Notes under the pieces: model-generated | What the model saw: only the letters and a program-made list of their open reading frames with translations | Told to the model about the DNA's origin: nothing | The model's database searches: none | Made by a program: the position numbers and the translations under genes | From: F23-B02 sp045642545 | GTDB taxonomy: Bacteria; Bacillota; Clostridia; Oscillospirales; Oscillospiraceae | Assembly: GCA_045642545.1 (NCBI GenBank) | Contig: JAZUJB010000081.1 | Location: forward strand, 1 to 29,727 | Direction of reading: 5' to 3' | DNA length: 29,727 bases | Part shown: one piece after another, positions 8,412 through 16,968 of the stretch | Position numbering within the stretch: position 1 is the stretch's first letter | Layout of the letters: each line of letters starts with the position of its first letter

Positions 8412-9316
8412 GTATACCCGTATTTGACTGTCATTGCGACACTATCGCAAGATGCCTGTGGGAAGGCGGAAACCTGCGAAGCAACAGCTTCCACCTTGAC
8501 CTCACAAGACTGAAGCAATTTGAAAAAGCAGCTCAGGTGTTTGCCGTCTGCACGGAAACACTTGATAACCCGATTGGAAAAGCTTCAGCGATGCTTGAGC
8601 TTCTCAACCGTCAGATAAACGAAAATTCAGACATAGTTAAGCTATGTCTGAATTTTCATGATATAAATGCCGCAATTAGCGAAAACAAGATAGCTGCTAT
8701 AATATCCGTAGAAGGCTGTGAGCAGATTGCTTCACTTGAAAGCGCGTATAATTACGGTGCAAGAATACTGCATATCACATGGAACTATGATAACGAGCTT
8801 TGCGGCGCGGTAATGGGCAGCGGCAGCGGCTTGACCACAAAGGGTAAAGAATTTGTTGTAAAAGCACAGAATATGGGCTTTGCCTTGGATATGTCCCATA
8901 TATCCGAAAAAGGATTTTGGGACACAATTGAGGTGTGCACAAAGCCCGTAATTGCAGGACATTCAAACTCAAAGGTGCTTTGCGGCTTTCCGCGCAATCT
9001 TACCGACGAGCAGTTTACCGCCCTTGTTGATATAGGCGGCGGCGCAGGAATTAACTTCTGTCCGGACTTTTTAGACCACGGCAGAAATGTTGACGCAGCA
9101 ATTGCGCATATTGAACATTTTATGGCTCTCGGTGGCGAAAAGTCAGTATTTCTCGGCTGCGACTTTGACGGTATTGATGATACCCCCGAGGGCTTGTCAG
9201 GCGTTGAATACCTTGGTAATCTGTACGAGGGCCTGCTGAAGAAAAACTACTCGGAAGAATTGGTTAGAGATATATTCTGGAACAACATTTACGAAATTTT
9301 CGGGAGGATGCTGTGA
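8408..9316 (+). CDS. Membrane dipeptidase-type peptidase M19
   Basis: This renal-dipeptidase-family metallopeptidase probably cleaves dipeptides. The 302 residues include the zinc motif DCHCDT (His9, Asp11), the glutamate in SVEGCEQ, HITWNYDN, LDMSHIS, GHSNSK and a C-terminal GCDFDGIDD. The ATG at 8408 overlaps the rnj stop by four bases, and its own stop overlaps the next GTG. There is no signal peptide, so a cytoplasmic location is likely, as for other clostridial members. A perfect 16-bp inverted repeat lies inside the gene at 8621-8657. The downstream pepD suggests a peptide-use cluster. Confidence 0.9.
   Translation: MSIPVFDCHCDTIARCLWEGGNLRSNSFHLDLTRLKQFEKAAQVFAVCTETLDNPIGKASAMLELLNRQINENSDIVKLCLNFHDINAAISENKIAAIISVEGCEQIASLESAYNYGARILHITWNYDNELCGAVMGSGSGLTTKGKEFVVKAQNMGFALDMSHISEKGFWDTIEVCTKPVIAGHSNSKVLCGFPRNLTDEQFTALVDIGGGAGINFCPDFLDHGRNVDAAIAHIEHFMALGGEKSVFLGCDFDGIDDTPEGLSGVEYLGNLYEGLLKKNYSEELVRDIFWNNIYEIFGRML
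8621..8657. repeat. Perfect 16-bp inverted repeat inside the M19 gene
   Basis: GAAAATTCAGACATAG (8621-8636), a five-base spacer and CTATGTCTGAATTTTC (8642-8657) are exact reverse complements. The stretch stays in frame and encodes plausible family sequence. No T-run follows, so it is not a normal terminator. Confidence 0.9.
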
Positions 9317-9645
9317 ATATTCAGATTTTCGGTAGAAGCAAATGCTTTGATACAAAAAAAGCTGAACGCTATTTTAAGGAAAGACGCATTAAATATCAGT
9401 TCATTGATATAGACAGATACGGCATGAGCAGGGGAGAGCTTAACTCTGTTAAAAACGCAGTAGGTCTTGATGCAATGATTAATACCTCTGATGTTGACTA
9501 CCCCATGATACAGTATCTTGCATCTAACGAAGCAAAGATGGATAAGCTTTTTGAGTGTCCGTGGCTTATAAAAACTCCTATTGTACGCAACGGCAAGCAA
9601 GCTACTGTGGGCAACAAGCCCGAAGTATGGTCAAAATGGGAATGA
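9313..9645 (+). CDS. ArsC/Spx-family thioredoxin-fold protein
   Basis: This 110-residue protein is of the arsenate reductase/Spx superfamily. The N-terminus IFGRSKCFDTKKAERYF has the single family cysteine (Cys10) where Spx proteins carry CxxC. The C-terminal LIKTPIVRNGKQATVG matches the conserved cis-proline and Arg region. The GTG at 9313 has GGAGG at 9303-9307 and overlaps the preceding TGA. Uncharacterised relatives are commonly annotated as arsenate reductase-like, but nothing here (no arsR or arsB nearby) supports an arsenic role. The lack of CxxC argues against a classical redox-sensing Spx. Confidence 0.8.
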   Translation: MNIQIFGRSKCFDTKKAERYFKERRIKYQFIDIDRYGMSRGELNSVKNAVGLDAMINTSDVDYPMIQYLASNEAKMDKLFECPWLIKTPIVRNGKQATVGNKPEVWSKWE

Positions 9646-9651
9646 AGTACT

Positions 9652-11097
9652 ATGTCAGTATTAGCAAATCTTAATCCGAATAAGGTTTTTGAGTTTTTTG
9701 AATACATATCCTCAGTACCGCACGGCTCCGATAACACAGACCGGATAAGCAATCTATGCTGTGAATTTGCACGCGAAAGAGGACTCCGCTATGTGCAGGA
9801 TGAGCTCGGAAATGTAATAATCTACAAGCCGGGTACTGCGGGATACGAATCACACGAACCGGTCATAATTCAAGGCCACATTGATATGGTTACTGTGAAA
9901 ACGCCCGACTGCGACATCGACCTTGAAGCTGACGGCTTAAGGCTTGCCCATAATGACGAATTTGTTTGGGCAGAGGGCACCAGTCTCGGCGCCGATGACG
10001 GCATTGCGGTTGCGATGGCAATGGCTGTTCTCGATTCGGATTTGATAGCGCATCCGCCGATTGAAGCCGTGTTTACCATCAATGAAGAAACCGGCATGGA
10101 CGGCGCTAATTTCATTAATACATCAAAGCTAAACGGCAAAACAATGCTAAATATCGACTCCGAGGAGGAAGGCATAATCACCTGCGGCTGTGCGGGCGGA
10201 ATCCGTGTATACGGCAGCTTCCCGCTTAATCCGGCTAAAATCACTTCTGATTGCGCGGAAATATGCATAAGCGGACTCACCGGCGGTCACTCGGGCAACG
10301 AAATTCATAAGGGCAGGGCAAATGCCAATATTCTTATGGGCAGGCTGCTTTATGAGCTTTATGAGAATGCAAGCATCAGAATTGTAAGCATTGCAGGCGG
10401 TGAAAAGGATAACGCAATCGCAAACAGCTGCAAGGCGGTTTTTGTATACAGCACTGCTGATTTTGAAAAAATCGAAGCCGTTGTAAAGCGCTTCGAAACA
10501 AATGCGTGCGAAAAGTATTCAGATACTGATTCCGCACTGAAAATCAGCATAAACAATCTGGGTGCTAAAAGCATAAACGCAGCTTCCGAAGCTGCATCAT
10601 CAGGCATTATCAAGGCTATGGCGCAAATTCCCGACGGTGTTCAGAAAATGAGCGGAGATATCGAAGGACTTGTACAGACCTCGCTCAACTTCGGAATAAT
10701 CGATTCGGCTGACGATTGCATCAATATGACCTTCTGCTTAAGAAGCTCCGTGTCTGCTGAACGCGATGCGTTGGCAGATAATCTGTCGGCTATAATCTTC
10801 GCTAACGGCGGCGAGGCAAGCACAGGCGGTAAATACCCCGCATGGGAATACGCAAAGGACTCACCTGTAAGGGAAAAAGCAGTTCAGGCATACGAAAAAC
10901 TATTCGGAAAAAAGCCCGAGATAACTGTAATACACGCAGGCCTTGAATGCGGTCTTTTTGCTGACAAGATAAAAAATCTTGACTGTATTTCATTCGGCCC
11001 CAACATCCCGGACATACACACAGTCAGCGAAAAGCTGGATATTAAATCTACTCAAAGAGTATGGAAGTTCCTGCTTGAGCTGCTGAGAAATCTATAA
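9652..11097 (+). CDS. pepD: Aminoacyl-histidine dipeptidase (PepD, M20/M28 clan)
   Basis: This zinc dipeptidase, the Xaa-His (carnosine-type) dipeptidase, is 481 residues, close to the usual 485. Metal and catalytic motifs are GHIDMV (His76, Asp78), LGADDG, NEETGMDGA, and the C-terminal HAGLECG. The lid domain has GGHSGNEIHKGRANAN. It starts six bases after the ArsC-like stop with only a weak SD (GAAG), which suggests coupling. It ends at the bidirectional terminator shared with rnpB. The M19 peptidase two genes upstream points to a peptide-scavenging role. Confidence 0.93.
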   Translation: MSVLANLNPNKVFEFFEYISSVPHGSDNTDRISNLCCEFARERGLRYVQDELGNVIIYKPGTAGYESHEPVIIQGHIDMVTVKTPDCDIDLEADGLRLAHNDEFVWAEGTSLGADDGIAVAMAMAVLDSDLIAHPPIEAVFTINEETGMDGANFINTSKLNGKTMLNIDSEEEGIITCGCAGGIRVYGSFPLNPAKITSDCAEICISGLTGGHSGNEIHKGRANANILMGRLLYELYENASIRIVSIAGGEKDNAIANSCKAVFVYSTADFEKIEAVVKRFETNACEKYSDTDSALKISINNLGAKSINAASEAASSGIIKAMAQIPDGVQKMSGDIEGLVQTSLNFGIIDSADDCINMTFCLRSSVSAERDALADNLSAIIFANGGEASTGGKYPAWEYAKDSPVREKAVQAYEKLFGKKPEITVIHAGLECGLFADKIKNLDCISFGPNIPDIHTVSEKLDIKSTQRVWKFLLELLRNL

Positions 11098-11100
11098 AAC

Positions 11101-11129
11101 AAAAAAACCGCCTTAATGGCGGTTTTTTT
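11101..11129. terminator. Bidirectional terminator between pepD and rnpB
   Basis: AAAAAAACCGCC (11101-11112), loop TTAAT and GGCGGTTTTTTT (11118-11129) form a perfect 12-bp stem. It has T-runs on both strands, so it serves pepD (+) and rnpB (-). Confidence 0.93.
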
Positions 11130-11136
11130 CTGGTTA

Positions 11137-11480
11137 TGAGTGGGTCTATAAGCCGGGTTCTGTCTTAAACGACCATCTATCTAATCCTGCCGTTGCCGAC
11201 AGGCTTCAGCCACCTCCTGAGGACGATCGGGCAGATCATATGTCCTCCCACGGTGTTGCTCCGGATAGAGTTTACAGCACCGAATCGTCTCCGACCGGCG
11301 AGTGAGCTCTTACCTCACTTTTCCACCCTTACCGAGCAAGCTCGGCGGTATATTTCTGTTGCACTTGTCCGAGGGTCACCCCTGGCGGGCGTTACCCGTT
11401 ATCCTTGCCCTATGGAGCCCGGACTTTCCTCACGCACTCCCTTTCGGAATGTGCCCGCGGTCGTTCGGCCCACTCAACTC
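11137..11480 (-). ncRNA. rnpB: RNase P RNA (M1-like, type A)
   Basis: This is the catalytic RNA of ribonuclease P, which trims tRNA 5' leaders. On the minus strand it begins GAGTTGAGTGGGCCGAACG and contains the conserved GAGGAAAGTCCGGGCTCC, GCAACAGAAA and AGACAGAACCCGGCTTATAG blocks in order. The ends pair (GAGTGGG with CCCACTC), as in helix P1. The length is about 344 bases. The overall layout looks like type A rather than the Bacillus type B, consistent with Clostridia. Ends are estimated to within about 10 bases. Any protein reading of this stretch is spurious. Confidence 0.95.
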
Positions 11481-11483
11481 GTT

Positions 11484-11512
11484 ATTTTAACCATCATAGC
11501 GCTTCAAGTCAA
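11484..11512 (-). promoter_or_regulatory. rnpB sigma-A promoter
   Basis: On the minus strand, TTGACT (11507-11512) and TAAAAT (11484-11489) are exactly 17 bases apart. They lie just upstream of the RNA 5' end. Confidence 0.8.
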
Positions 11513-11522
11513 TAGAATTTTC

Positions 11523-11551
11523 TTGTTTTTATCTCGTTTTAGCCGTATAAT
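11523..11551 (+). promoter_or_regulatory. murD sigma-A promoter
   Basis: TTGTTT (11523-11528) and consensus TATAAT (11546-11551) are 17 bases apart. The predicted start near 11558 leaves a leader of only about 18 bases, which is mostly the SD (GGAGG at 11563-11567). It is divergent from the rnpB promoter, with only 10 bases between the two -35 boxes. Confidence 0.78.
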
Positions 11552-11575
11552 AAATTGGATATGGAGGTAGTAATT

Positions 11576-12952
11576 ATGACTTTATATGAATATATAGACA
11601 GCATTAAGACCAAGCGCATCGGTGTTATTGGCATCGGTGTCAGCAACAAGCCGCTAATTGAGAAGCTTCTCAGCAGTGGCTGTGATGTAACTGCCTGCGA
11701 TAAACGCAGCGCTGCCGAGTTAGGCGAGGACTATGATAAGCTTCTCGCACTCGGTGCAAAATTCAGCCTTGGAGAGGACTATCTTGAAAGCCTCGACTTT
11801 GATATAGTTTTCCGCACCCCCGGACTTATGCCCTTTGACAAGCACCTTGTTGCAGTAACTGAGCGCGGCGGTGAGGTTACCTCTGAAATGGAGGTATTCT
11901 TCAAGCTTTGCCCCTGCAAAATCCTTGCGGTAACCGGAAGCGACGGTAAAACCACTACAACCACTATTATTTCCGAGCTTCTTAAGGCTCAGGGCTATAC
12001 CGTTCATCTCGGCGGTAATATCGGCAATCCGCTTCTGTGCGAGGTCGACAATATGTCCGCTGAGGATTTTGTAGTGTTGGAGCTCAGCTCATTCCAGCTT
12101 CACAGTATGAATTGCCGTCCGAATGTTGCCGTAATTACCAATATTTCGCCTAACCACCTTGATAAGCACAAGGATTATCAGGATTATATTGATTCCAAGA
12201 GTGCTATTTTCATTCAGCAGAACAAGGATAACAGACTTGTCCTCAATCACGAGAATGAATTTTCCGCTTACTATGCCGAAAAAGCAAAATCATGCATTTC
12301 CTATTTCAGCCGCGTGGCTAAGCCTAAAAACGGCGTTTACTCCGAAAACGGTGTTGTTTACCGCGTAATTGACGGCTCTGCATACAAGATTATGGATGCT
12401 GAAGACATTAAGCTTCCCGGTACTCATAACCTCGAAAACTATATGGCGGCCTTTGCAGCCACTCAGGGCCTTGTTGACGACGAGGTGTGCGTATCCGTTG
12501 CCAAGGCTTTCAACGGCGTTGAGCACCGTCTTGAGCGCGTCAGAGAAAAGGATGGAGTTACATATATCAATGACTCCATCGGCACAAGTCCCAGCCGAAC
12601 CGCAGCAGGCCTGCACGCACTGAAAACCAAGCCTATTCTCATTGCCGGCGGCTATGATAAGCACATTCCGTTTGATTCGCTCGGCGATGAAATATGCCTT
12701 AATGCTAAGGCTCTGTATCTTACCGGCGGCACCGCCGAAAAGATTGCCGAGGCAGTTAAGGCGTCAAAGCACTACACCGAGGACTTCAAGATGGTCATTA
12801 TGGACGATTTCAAGGAAACCGTTATTGCTGCCGCTGAATCCGCCGTTTCCGGTGATATAGTTTTGCTTTCTCCCGCATGCGCTGCATTTGACAAGTTCAA
12901 GAATTTTATGGAGCGCGGCAGATACTTTAAGCAGATAGTTATGGAGCTGTAA
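11576..12952 (+). CDS. murD: UDP-N-acetylmuramoyl-L-alanine--D-glutamate ligase
   Basis: MurD adds D-glutamate to UDP-MurNAc-L-Ala in cytoplasmic peptidoglycan synthesis. The ATG at 11576 follows GGAGG by eight bases; an upstream ATG at 11555 overlaps the promoter and is rejected. The 458-residue product has the N-terminal Rossmann-like GVIGIGVSNK, the ATP loop GSDGKTTTTT at 121-130, VLELSSFQLH, NISPNHLDKH, GTHNLENYMAA, NDSIGTSPSRT and the C-terminal LLSPACAAFDKF. It lies outside a dcw cluster, alone with the downstream PLP enzyme. Confidence 0.95.
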   Translation: MTLYEYIDSIKTKRIGVIGIGVSNKPLIEKLLSSGCDVTACDKRSAAELGEDYDKLLALGAKFSLGEDYLESLDFDIVFRTPGLMPFDKHLVAVTERGGEVTSEMEVFFKLCPCKILAVTGSDGKTTTTTIISELLKAQGYTVHLGGNIGNPLLCEVDNMSAEDFVVLELSSFQLHSMNCRPNVAVITNISPNHLDKHKDYQDYIDSKSAIFIQQNKDNRLVLNHENEFSAYYAEKAKSCISYFSRVAKPKNGVYSENGVVYRVIDGSAYKIMDAEDIKLPGTHNLENYMAAFAATQGLVDDEVCVSVAKAFNGVEHRLERVREKDGVTYINDSIGTSPSRTAAGLHALKTKPILIAGGYDKHIPFDSLGDEICLNAKALYLTGGTAEKIAEAVKASKHYTEDFKMVIMDDFKETVIAAAESAVSGDIVLLSPACAAFDKFKNFMERGRYFKQIVMEL

Positions 12953-12953
12953 T

Positions 12954-14204
12954 ATGAAAATCACAGATATAAAGCCTGATGTTTTTGAGCTTGCAAGGCA
13001 GGCCGAAGCTGAAATAAAGCCTCAATTTGAGAGAATTGACCGCATTGCCGAGAAGAACACACTGAAGGTAATGCAGGCATTTCAGGATAATAAGGTGTCC
13101 GATTCCTGCTTCGCGGGAACAAGCGGCTACGGATATGATGACTTAGGCAGGGAAGTGCTTGATAAGGTGTACGCACAGGTATTCTGCACCGAGGCTGCAC
13201 TTGTGCGCATAAGCTTTGTCAACGGTACTCACGCTCTTTCCGCTGCTCTGTTTTCAATGCTGAAGCCCGGTGATACGCTTCTTTCCGTAACCGGACTGCC
13301 GTACGACACCCTGAGAAACGCAATCGGCATTGAGGGTAATTACCACGGCTCACTTAAATTCTACGGAATAAACTATGCTCAGGTTGACTTGAATGCCGAT
13401 GGCAATCCCGATATTGATGCAATCAAACAGGCAGCTGCAGAAACATCTGTTGCAGCAGTGCTTATTCAGCGCTCAAGAGGCTACGGTGACAGACGCGCCT
13501 TGTCGGCAGAGGAAATCGGTGAGATTTGCAGCGCGGTCAAAGCGGTAAATCCCGAAATCAAGGTTATGGTCGATAACTGCTATGGTGAGTTTACCGGTGA
13601 GCACGAGCCCACCGAGTTCGGAGTTGACCTTATTGCAGGCTCGCTTATCAAAAACCCCGGTGGCGGTCTTGCACCTACCGGCGGCTATATTGCAGGCAGA
13701 AAAGACCTTGTGGAGAATGCCGCAATGCGCCTTACCACGCCCGGTATAGGCGGTGAATGCGGTGCAACGCTCGGAAACAACCGTTTGCTGTTCCAGGGCT
13801 TTTTCATGGCACCGCACATTGTCGCTCAGGCTCTGAAAACCGCAACCTTCTGCGCGGCAATGATGCAGAAAATCGGCTTTGAAACATCTCCCGCTCCCGA
13901 TGAGATAAGAAACGACATCATTCAGATGATAACTCTGAAAACTGCCGATAATATGAAGAAATTCTGCCGCGGAATCCAGAGCGGTGCGCCCGTGGATTCC
14001 TATGTAACACCCGAGCCGTGGCAGATGCCCGGATACAACTGCCCCGTAATTATGGCAGCAGGAGCCTTTGTGCAGGGCTCATCAATTGAATTGTCTGCCG
14101 ACGGACCGATGAAGGAGCCGTACATTACCTACATGCAGGGCGGAATTACCTACGAATCCGGCAAAATCGGTGTAATGATGGCTGTTAATGAAATGCTCGA
14201 GTGA
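12954..14204 (+). CDS. Methionine gamma-lyase-family PLP enzyme (YnbB / 'aluminium resistance' family)
   Basis: This 416-residue fold-type I PLP protein is of the family known as YnbB or, historically, aluminium resistance protein, related to methionine gamma-lyase. Features include GTSGYGYDDLGRE, FVNGTHALSAALF (cofactor phosphate region), the PLP aspartate in VDNCYGEF near residue 207, and the Schiff-base lysine in SLIKNPGGG (Lys233). Its true substrate is not established. It begins one base after the murD TAA, with GGAG inside the murD end, so translation is coupled. In other Firmicutes the gene is often near glnR or hfq; here it follows murD. Confidence 0.85.
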   Translation: MKITDIKPDVFELARQAEAEIKPQFERIDRIAEKNTLKVMQAFQDNKVSDSCFAGTSGYGYDDLGREVLDKVYAQVFCTEAALVRISFVNGTHALSAALFSMLKPGDTLLSVTGLPYDTLRNAIGIEGNYHGSLKFYGINYAQVDLNADGNPDIDAIKQAAAETSVAAVLIQRSRGYGDRRALSAEEIGEICSAVKAVNPEIKVMVDNCYGEFTGEHEPTEFGVDLIAGSLIKNPGGGLAPTGGYIAGRKDLVENAAMRLTTPGIGGECGATLGNNRLLFQGFFMAPHIVAQALKTATFCAAMMQKIGFETSPAPDEIRNDIIQMITLKTADNMKKFCRGIQSGAPVDSYVTPEPWQMPGYNCPVIMAAGAFVQGSSIELSADGPMKEPYITYMQGGITYESGKIGVMMAVNEMLE

Positions 14205-14211
14205 TTAACTG

Positions 14212-14219
14212 CATATAAT
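14212..14219 (+). promoter_or_regulatory. Candidate mother-cell sigma -10 box before yunB
   Basis: CATATAAT resembles the sigma-E -10 consensus CATACAAT. No convincing -35 was found. The same octamer precedes the cotJ unit at 16936. Confidence 0.3.
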
Positions 14220-14234
14220 ACATGGGGTGGTCTC

Positions 14235-14897
14235 ATGTATTATCGCCGCAGACGAAAGCCCAGGTATTCATATACCGCCGATACTGCAAAACCGAAAAAG
14301 CAGTCTAAGCTATATTTATTCGTATTTGCTTTATTGCTTTTTGTCGGTGCTATCAGCCTGTTTCTGCGTAATCTTTCTACTAAGATGGCAGTATCAGACG
14401 CAATAGATATCGTAACAAAGACCGTAAACGACTCAATTAACGAAGTAATCGGTAACGGCGTATACGGATTTGATTACTTCGTTTCCTTAGAAAAGGACGA
14501 AAACGGCGATGTTGCTGCTATTTCGAGCGATATGGTACATATCAATACACTGTCGACCGAAATTCTGAACTCGGTAATAGCTTCTACCGAGAACGGAACC
14601 TTGCAGATCGAAATCCCCGCAGGCAACCTAAGCGGACTCAATCTGCTTATGGGCAGGGGACCGGATGTAGTCATTGATATCATTATGCTGACCTCGTCGA
14701 GGGTTGATTTCAGAAATGAGATTATCGCGTGCGGAATAAACCAGGCAAAATATCAGCTTATTCTTGAAGTTACAATAGATATAGATATTCTCGTACCGTG
14801 GGGCACGGAAAGTGCCTCAACAGTCACCGAGGTAATTGTTGCCGACACGGTAATAATCGGTAAGGTACCGCAAACATATCTGAACATGGAGAACTGA
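14235..14897 (+). CDS. yunB: Sporulation protein YunB
   Basis: YunB is a sporulation protein, sigma-E-controlled in Bacillus subtilis, whose exact role is unclear. The 220 residues start with a basic tail (MYYRRRRKPRYSY), then one membrane helix at about 26-46, then a soluble domain with IGNGVYGFDYFVSLEKDENG, VHINTLSTEILNSV, the Gly-rich LSGLNLLMGRGP and VPWGTES near the end, all typical of the family. The ATG at 14235 has GGGGTGG just upstream. A CATATAAT box lies 16 bases before the ATG. It is followed by ligA after only three bases, so the vegetative ligase must also be reached by the upstream transcript or by a promoter inside yunB. Confidence 0.87.
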   Translation: MYYRRRRKPRYSYTADTAKPKKQSKLYLFVFALLLFVGAISLFLRNLSTKMAVSDAIDIVTKTVNDSINEVIGNGVYGFDYFVSLEKDENGDVAAISSDMVHINTLSTEILNSVIASTENGTLQIEIPAGNLSGLNLLMGRGPDVVIDIIMLTSSRVDFRNEIIACGINQAKYQLILEVTIDIDILVPWGTESASTVTEVIVADTVIIGKVPQTYLNMEN

Positions 14898-14900
14898 ACT

Positions 14901-16877
14901 ATGGATGTACAGAAGGAAATAAACGAGCTTCGAAGAGAAATTGAACATCACAACAAGCTTTACTATGTTGAAGATGCGCCCGTAATCTCCGACTTTGATT
15001 ACGATATGCTTATGCAGCGCCTTATTAAGCTCGAGGATGAGCATCCCGAGCTTATCACCTCGGATTCGCCGACACAGCGTGTTGGCGGTGCAGCGCTTTC
15101 GCAGTTTGAGCAGGTTACCCATCAGGTACCTCTCGAGAGCCTCAGCGATGTTTTTTCGTTCGACGAGCTCAATGCCTTCGGTGAGCGTATGGACTCCATG
15201 CTTTCGACCGAGCATACCTACTGTGTTGAGCCTAAGATTGACGGTCTTTCAATGTCACTCGAATACGAAAACGGCGTTTTTGTCCGCGGTGCAACACGCG
15301 GCAACGGCTTAGTCGGCGAGGATGTTACCGAAAACCTGCGCACAGTTCGCAGTCTCCCGCTCAGACTTATTGACGCCCCCGAGCGTCTGATTGTCCGTGG
15401 CGAGGTATATATGTCAAAAAGCGTGTTCAATGAGCTTAATGCCGAGCGAGAAATACGCGGTGAGCAGCTTCTTGCAAATCCCAGAAATGCCGCAGCAGGC
15501 TCAATCCGACAGCTTGATCCGAAGATTGCCGCATCGAGAAAGCTTGATATTGTATGCTTTAATATGCAGTACACATCAGGTGAGGAGTATAAAACTCACT
15601 CCGAAACACTCGATGCTCTCAAGCATATGGGCTTTCCCGTTGTTCCTTACAGACTCTACAACAGCATTGAGGGCTGCTGCGAGCGTATTGATTGGATAGG
15701 GGAGAACAGAGGAGATTTTTCCTATGATATTGACGGCGCAGTAATTAAGATAAACTCTCTTGACCAGAGAAGTGAGCTTGGCAGCACCGCAAAAGCACCG
15801 CGCTGGGCAGTTGCTTACAAGTATCCTCCCGAGAAGAAGGAAAGTAAGGTCGTTGATATTGTCGTTCAGGTCGGCAGAACCGGCGTTCTTACTCCTAAGG
15901 CAGTAATTGAGCCCGTACGCCTTGCAGGTACGACCGTAACCAACGCAACGCTTCACAATCAGGACATTATTGACAAGCTTGATATCAGAATAGGCGATAC
16001 CGTGCTTGTGCAGAAAGCAGGGGAGATAATTCCCGAGGTCCTTTCCGTCAACAAGTCAAAGCGTCCCGATAACACCGTACCGTTTAAGATGCCCGCTCTT
16101 TGCCCTGAGTGCGGCGCACCGGTAATCCGCGATGAAGACGGCGTTGCTCTCAGATGTACAAGCCCCGAATGTCCTGCGCAGAGACTGCGCAATCTTGCGC
16201 ATTTTGCCTCGAGAGAAGCAATGGATATCGAAGGTCTCGGTATATCCGTTTGCGAATCGCTTATCAACAGTGGCTTGGTCAACAGCCCTGCCGAGCTGTA
16301 TTACCTTGACGCGCAGTCAATTGCTACGCTTGAACGAATGGGTAAGAAGTCTGGCGAAAACCTTGTAAATGCCATTGAAAAGAGCAAAAGTGCAGGCCTT
16401 GCAAGGCTGCTTTGCGCATTCGGTATAAGACAGGTAGGTCAGAAGGCAGCAAAAACACTCGCATCGCACTTCAAGACGCTCGATAACCTTATGGACGCCA
16501 CCGAGCTTGAGCTTATGTCCGTAAATGATGTTGGTGCAATCACAGCAGGATTTATCAAAGAATGGTTTGAATTGCCTCAGTCTCAGCATCAGATTAAGCT
16601 GCTAAGAGAAGCAGGCGTATCCTTTGAAAGCACGGAAGTAATCAAGGATACCCGCTTTGCGGGCCTGACCTTTGTTCTCACGGGTGAGCTTACGAACTAT
16701 AAGCGCGATGAGGCAGCCGCAATAATTGAAAGCTTCGGCGGAAAAGCCTCGTCCTCGGTTTCTAAAAAGACAAGTATGGTGCTTGCAGGTGAAAATGCAG
16801 GCAGCAAGCTTCAGAAAGCAACCGAACTTGGCATTAAAATAATCAGCGAAGCTGAATTCGAAGATATGATTAAGTAA
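14901..16877 (+). CDS. ligA: NAD-dependent DNA ligase
   Basis: LigA seals nicks in replication and repair using NAD+. The 658-residue protein has all domains: Ia with YYVEDAPVISDFDYD, adenylation with the nucleophile in KIDG (Lys112), the OB fold, a zinc finger with cysteines at 401, 404, 419 and 424, helix-hairpin-helix repeats (FGIRQVGQKAAK), and a C-terminal BRCT domain from about residue 583 (GLTFVLTGEL...GGKASSSVSKKT). The ATG is three bases after the yunB stop, with GGAGAAC upstream. A GC-rich hairpin follows the stop. Confidence 0.96.
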   Translation: MDVQKEINELRREIEHHNKLYYVEDAPVISDFDYDMLMQRLIKLEDEHPELITSDSPTQRVGGAALSQFEQVTHQVPLESLSDVFSFDELNAFGERMDSMLSTEHTYCVEPKIDGLSMSLEYENGVFVRGATRGNGLVGEDVTENLRTVRSLPLRLIDAPERLIVRGEVYMSKSVFNELNAEREIRGEQLLANPRNAAAGSIRQLDPKIAASRKLDIVCFNMQYTSGEEYKTHSETLDALKHMGFPVVPYRLYNSIEGCCERIDWIGENRGDFSYDIDGAVIKINSLDQRSELGSTAKAPRWAVAYKYPPEKKESKVVDIVVQVGRTGVLTPKAVIEPVRLAGTTVTNATLHNQDIIDKLDIRIGDTVLVQKAGEIIPEVLSVNKSKRPDNTVPFKMPALCPECGAPVIRDEDGVALRCTSPECPAQRLRNLAHFASREAMDIEGLGISVCESLINSGLVNSPAELYYLDAQSIATLERMGKKSGENLVNAIEKSKSAGLARLLCAFGIRQVGQKAAKTLASHFKTLDNLMDATELELMSVNDVGAITAGFIKEWFELPQSQHQIKLLREAGVSFESTEVIKDTRFAGLTFVLTGELTNYKRDEAAAIIESFGGKASSSVSKKTSMVLAGENAGSKLQKATELGIKIISEAEFEDMIK

Positions 16878-16883
16878 CAGATT

Positions 16884-16918
16884 AACGCACCTCGTATATT
16901 AACACGAGGTGCGTTTCA
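16884..16918 (+). terminator. Hairpin after ligA (weak terminator)
   Basis: AACGCACCTCGT (16884-16895), an eight-base loop and ACGAGGTGCGTT (16904-16915) form a perfect 12-bp stem. The following tract is only TTTCACT, so termination may be partial. It separates ligA from the cotJ unit. Confidence 0.65.
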
Positions 16919-16935
16919 CTAATAATGTGATTGCT

Positions 16936-16943
16936 CATATAAT
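16936..16943 (+). promoter_or_regulatory. Candidate mother-cell sigma -10 box for cotJ
   Basis: CATATAAT lies 33 bases before the cotJ start. An AC dinucleotide sits 16 bases upstream, as in sigma-K promoters, but no sigma-E -35 is clear. In B. subtilis the cotJ operon depends on sigma-E. Confidence 0.35.
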
Positions 16944-16968
16944 GTACCACAAAGGAGGAATCACCTTA

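Noticed and set aside
9313..9645. Arsenic resistance function for the ArsC-like gene
   Set aside because: No arsR, arsB or acr3 is nearby, and the protein sits in a peptidase/RNase cluster; the family is broad.
11193..11570. Open frame across the plus strand of the rnpB locus
   Set aside because: The conserved RNase P RNA blocks on the minus strand explain this sequence; the protein reading has no SD or family features.
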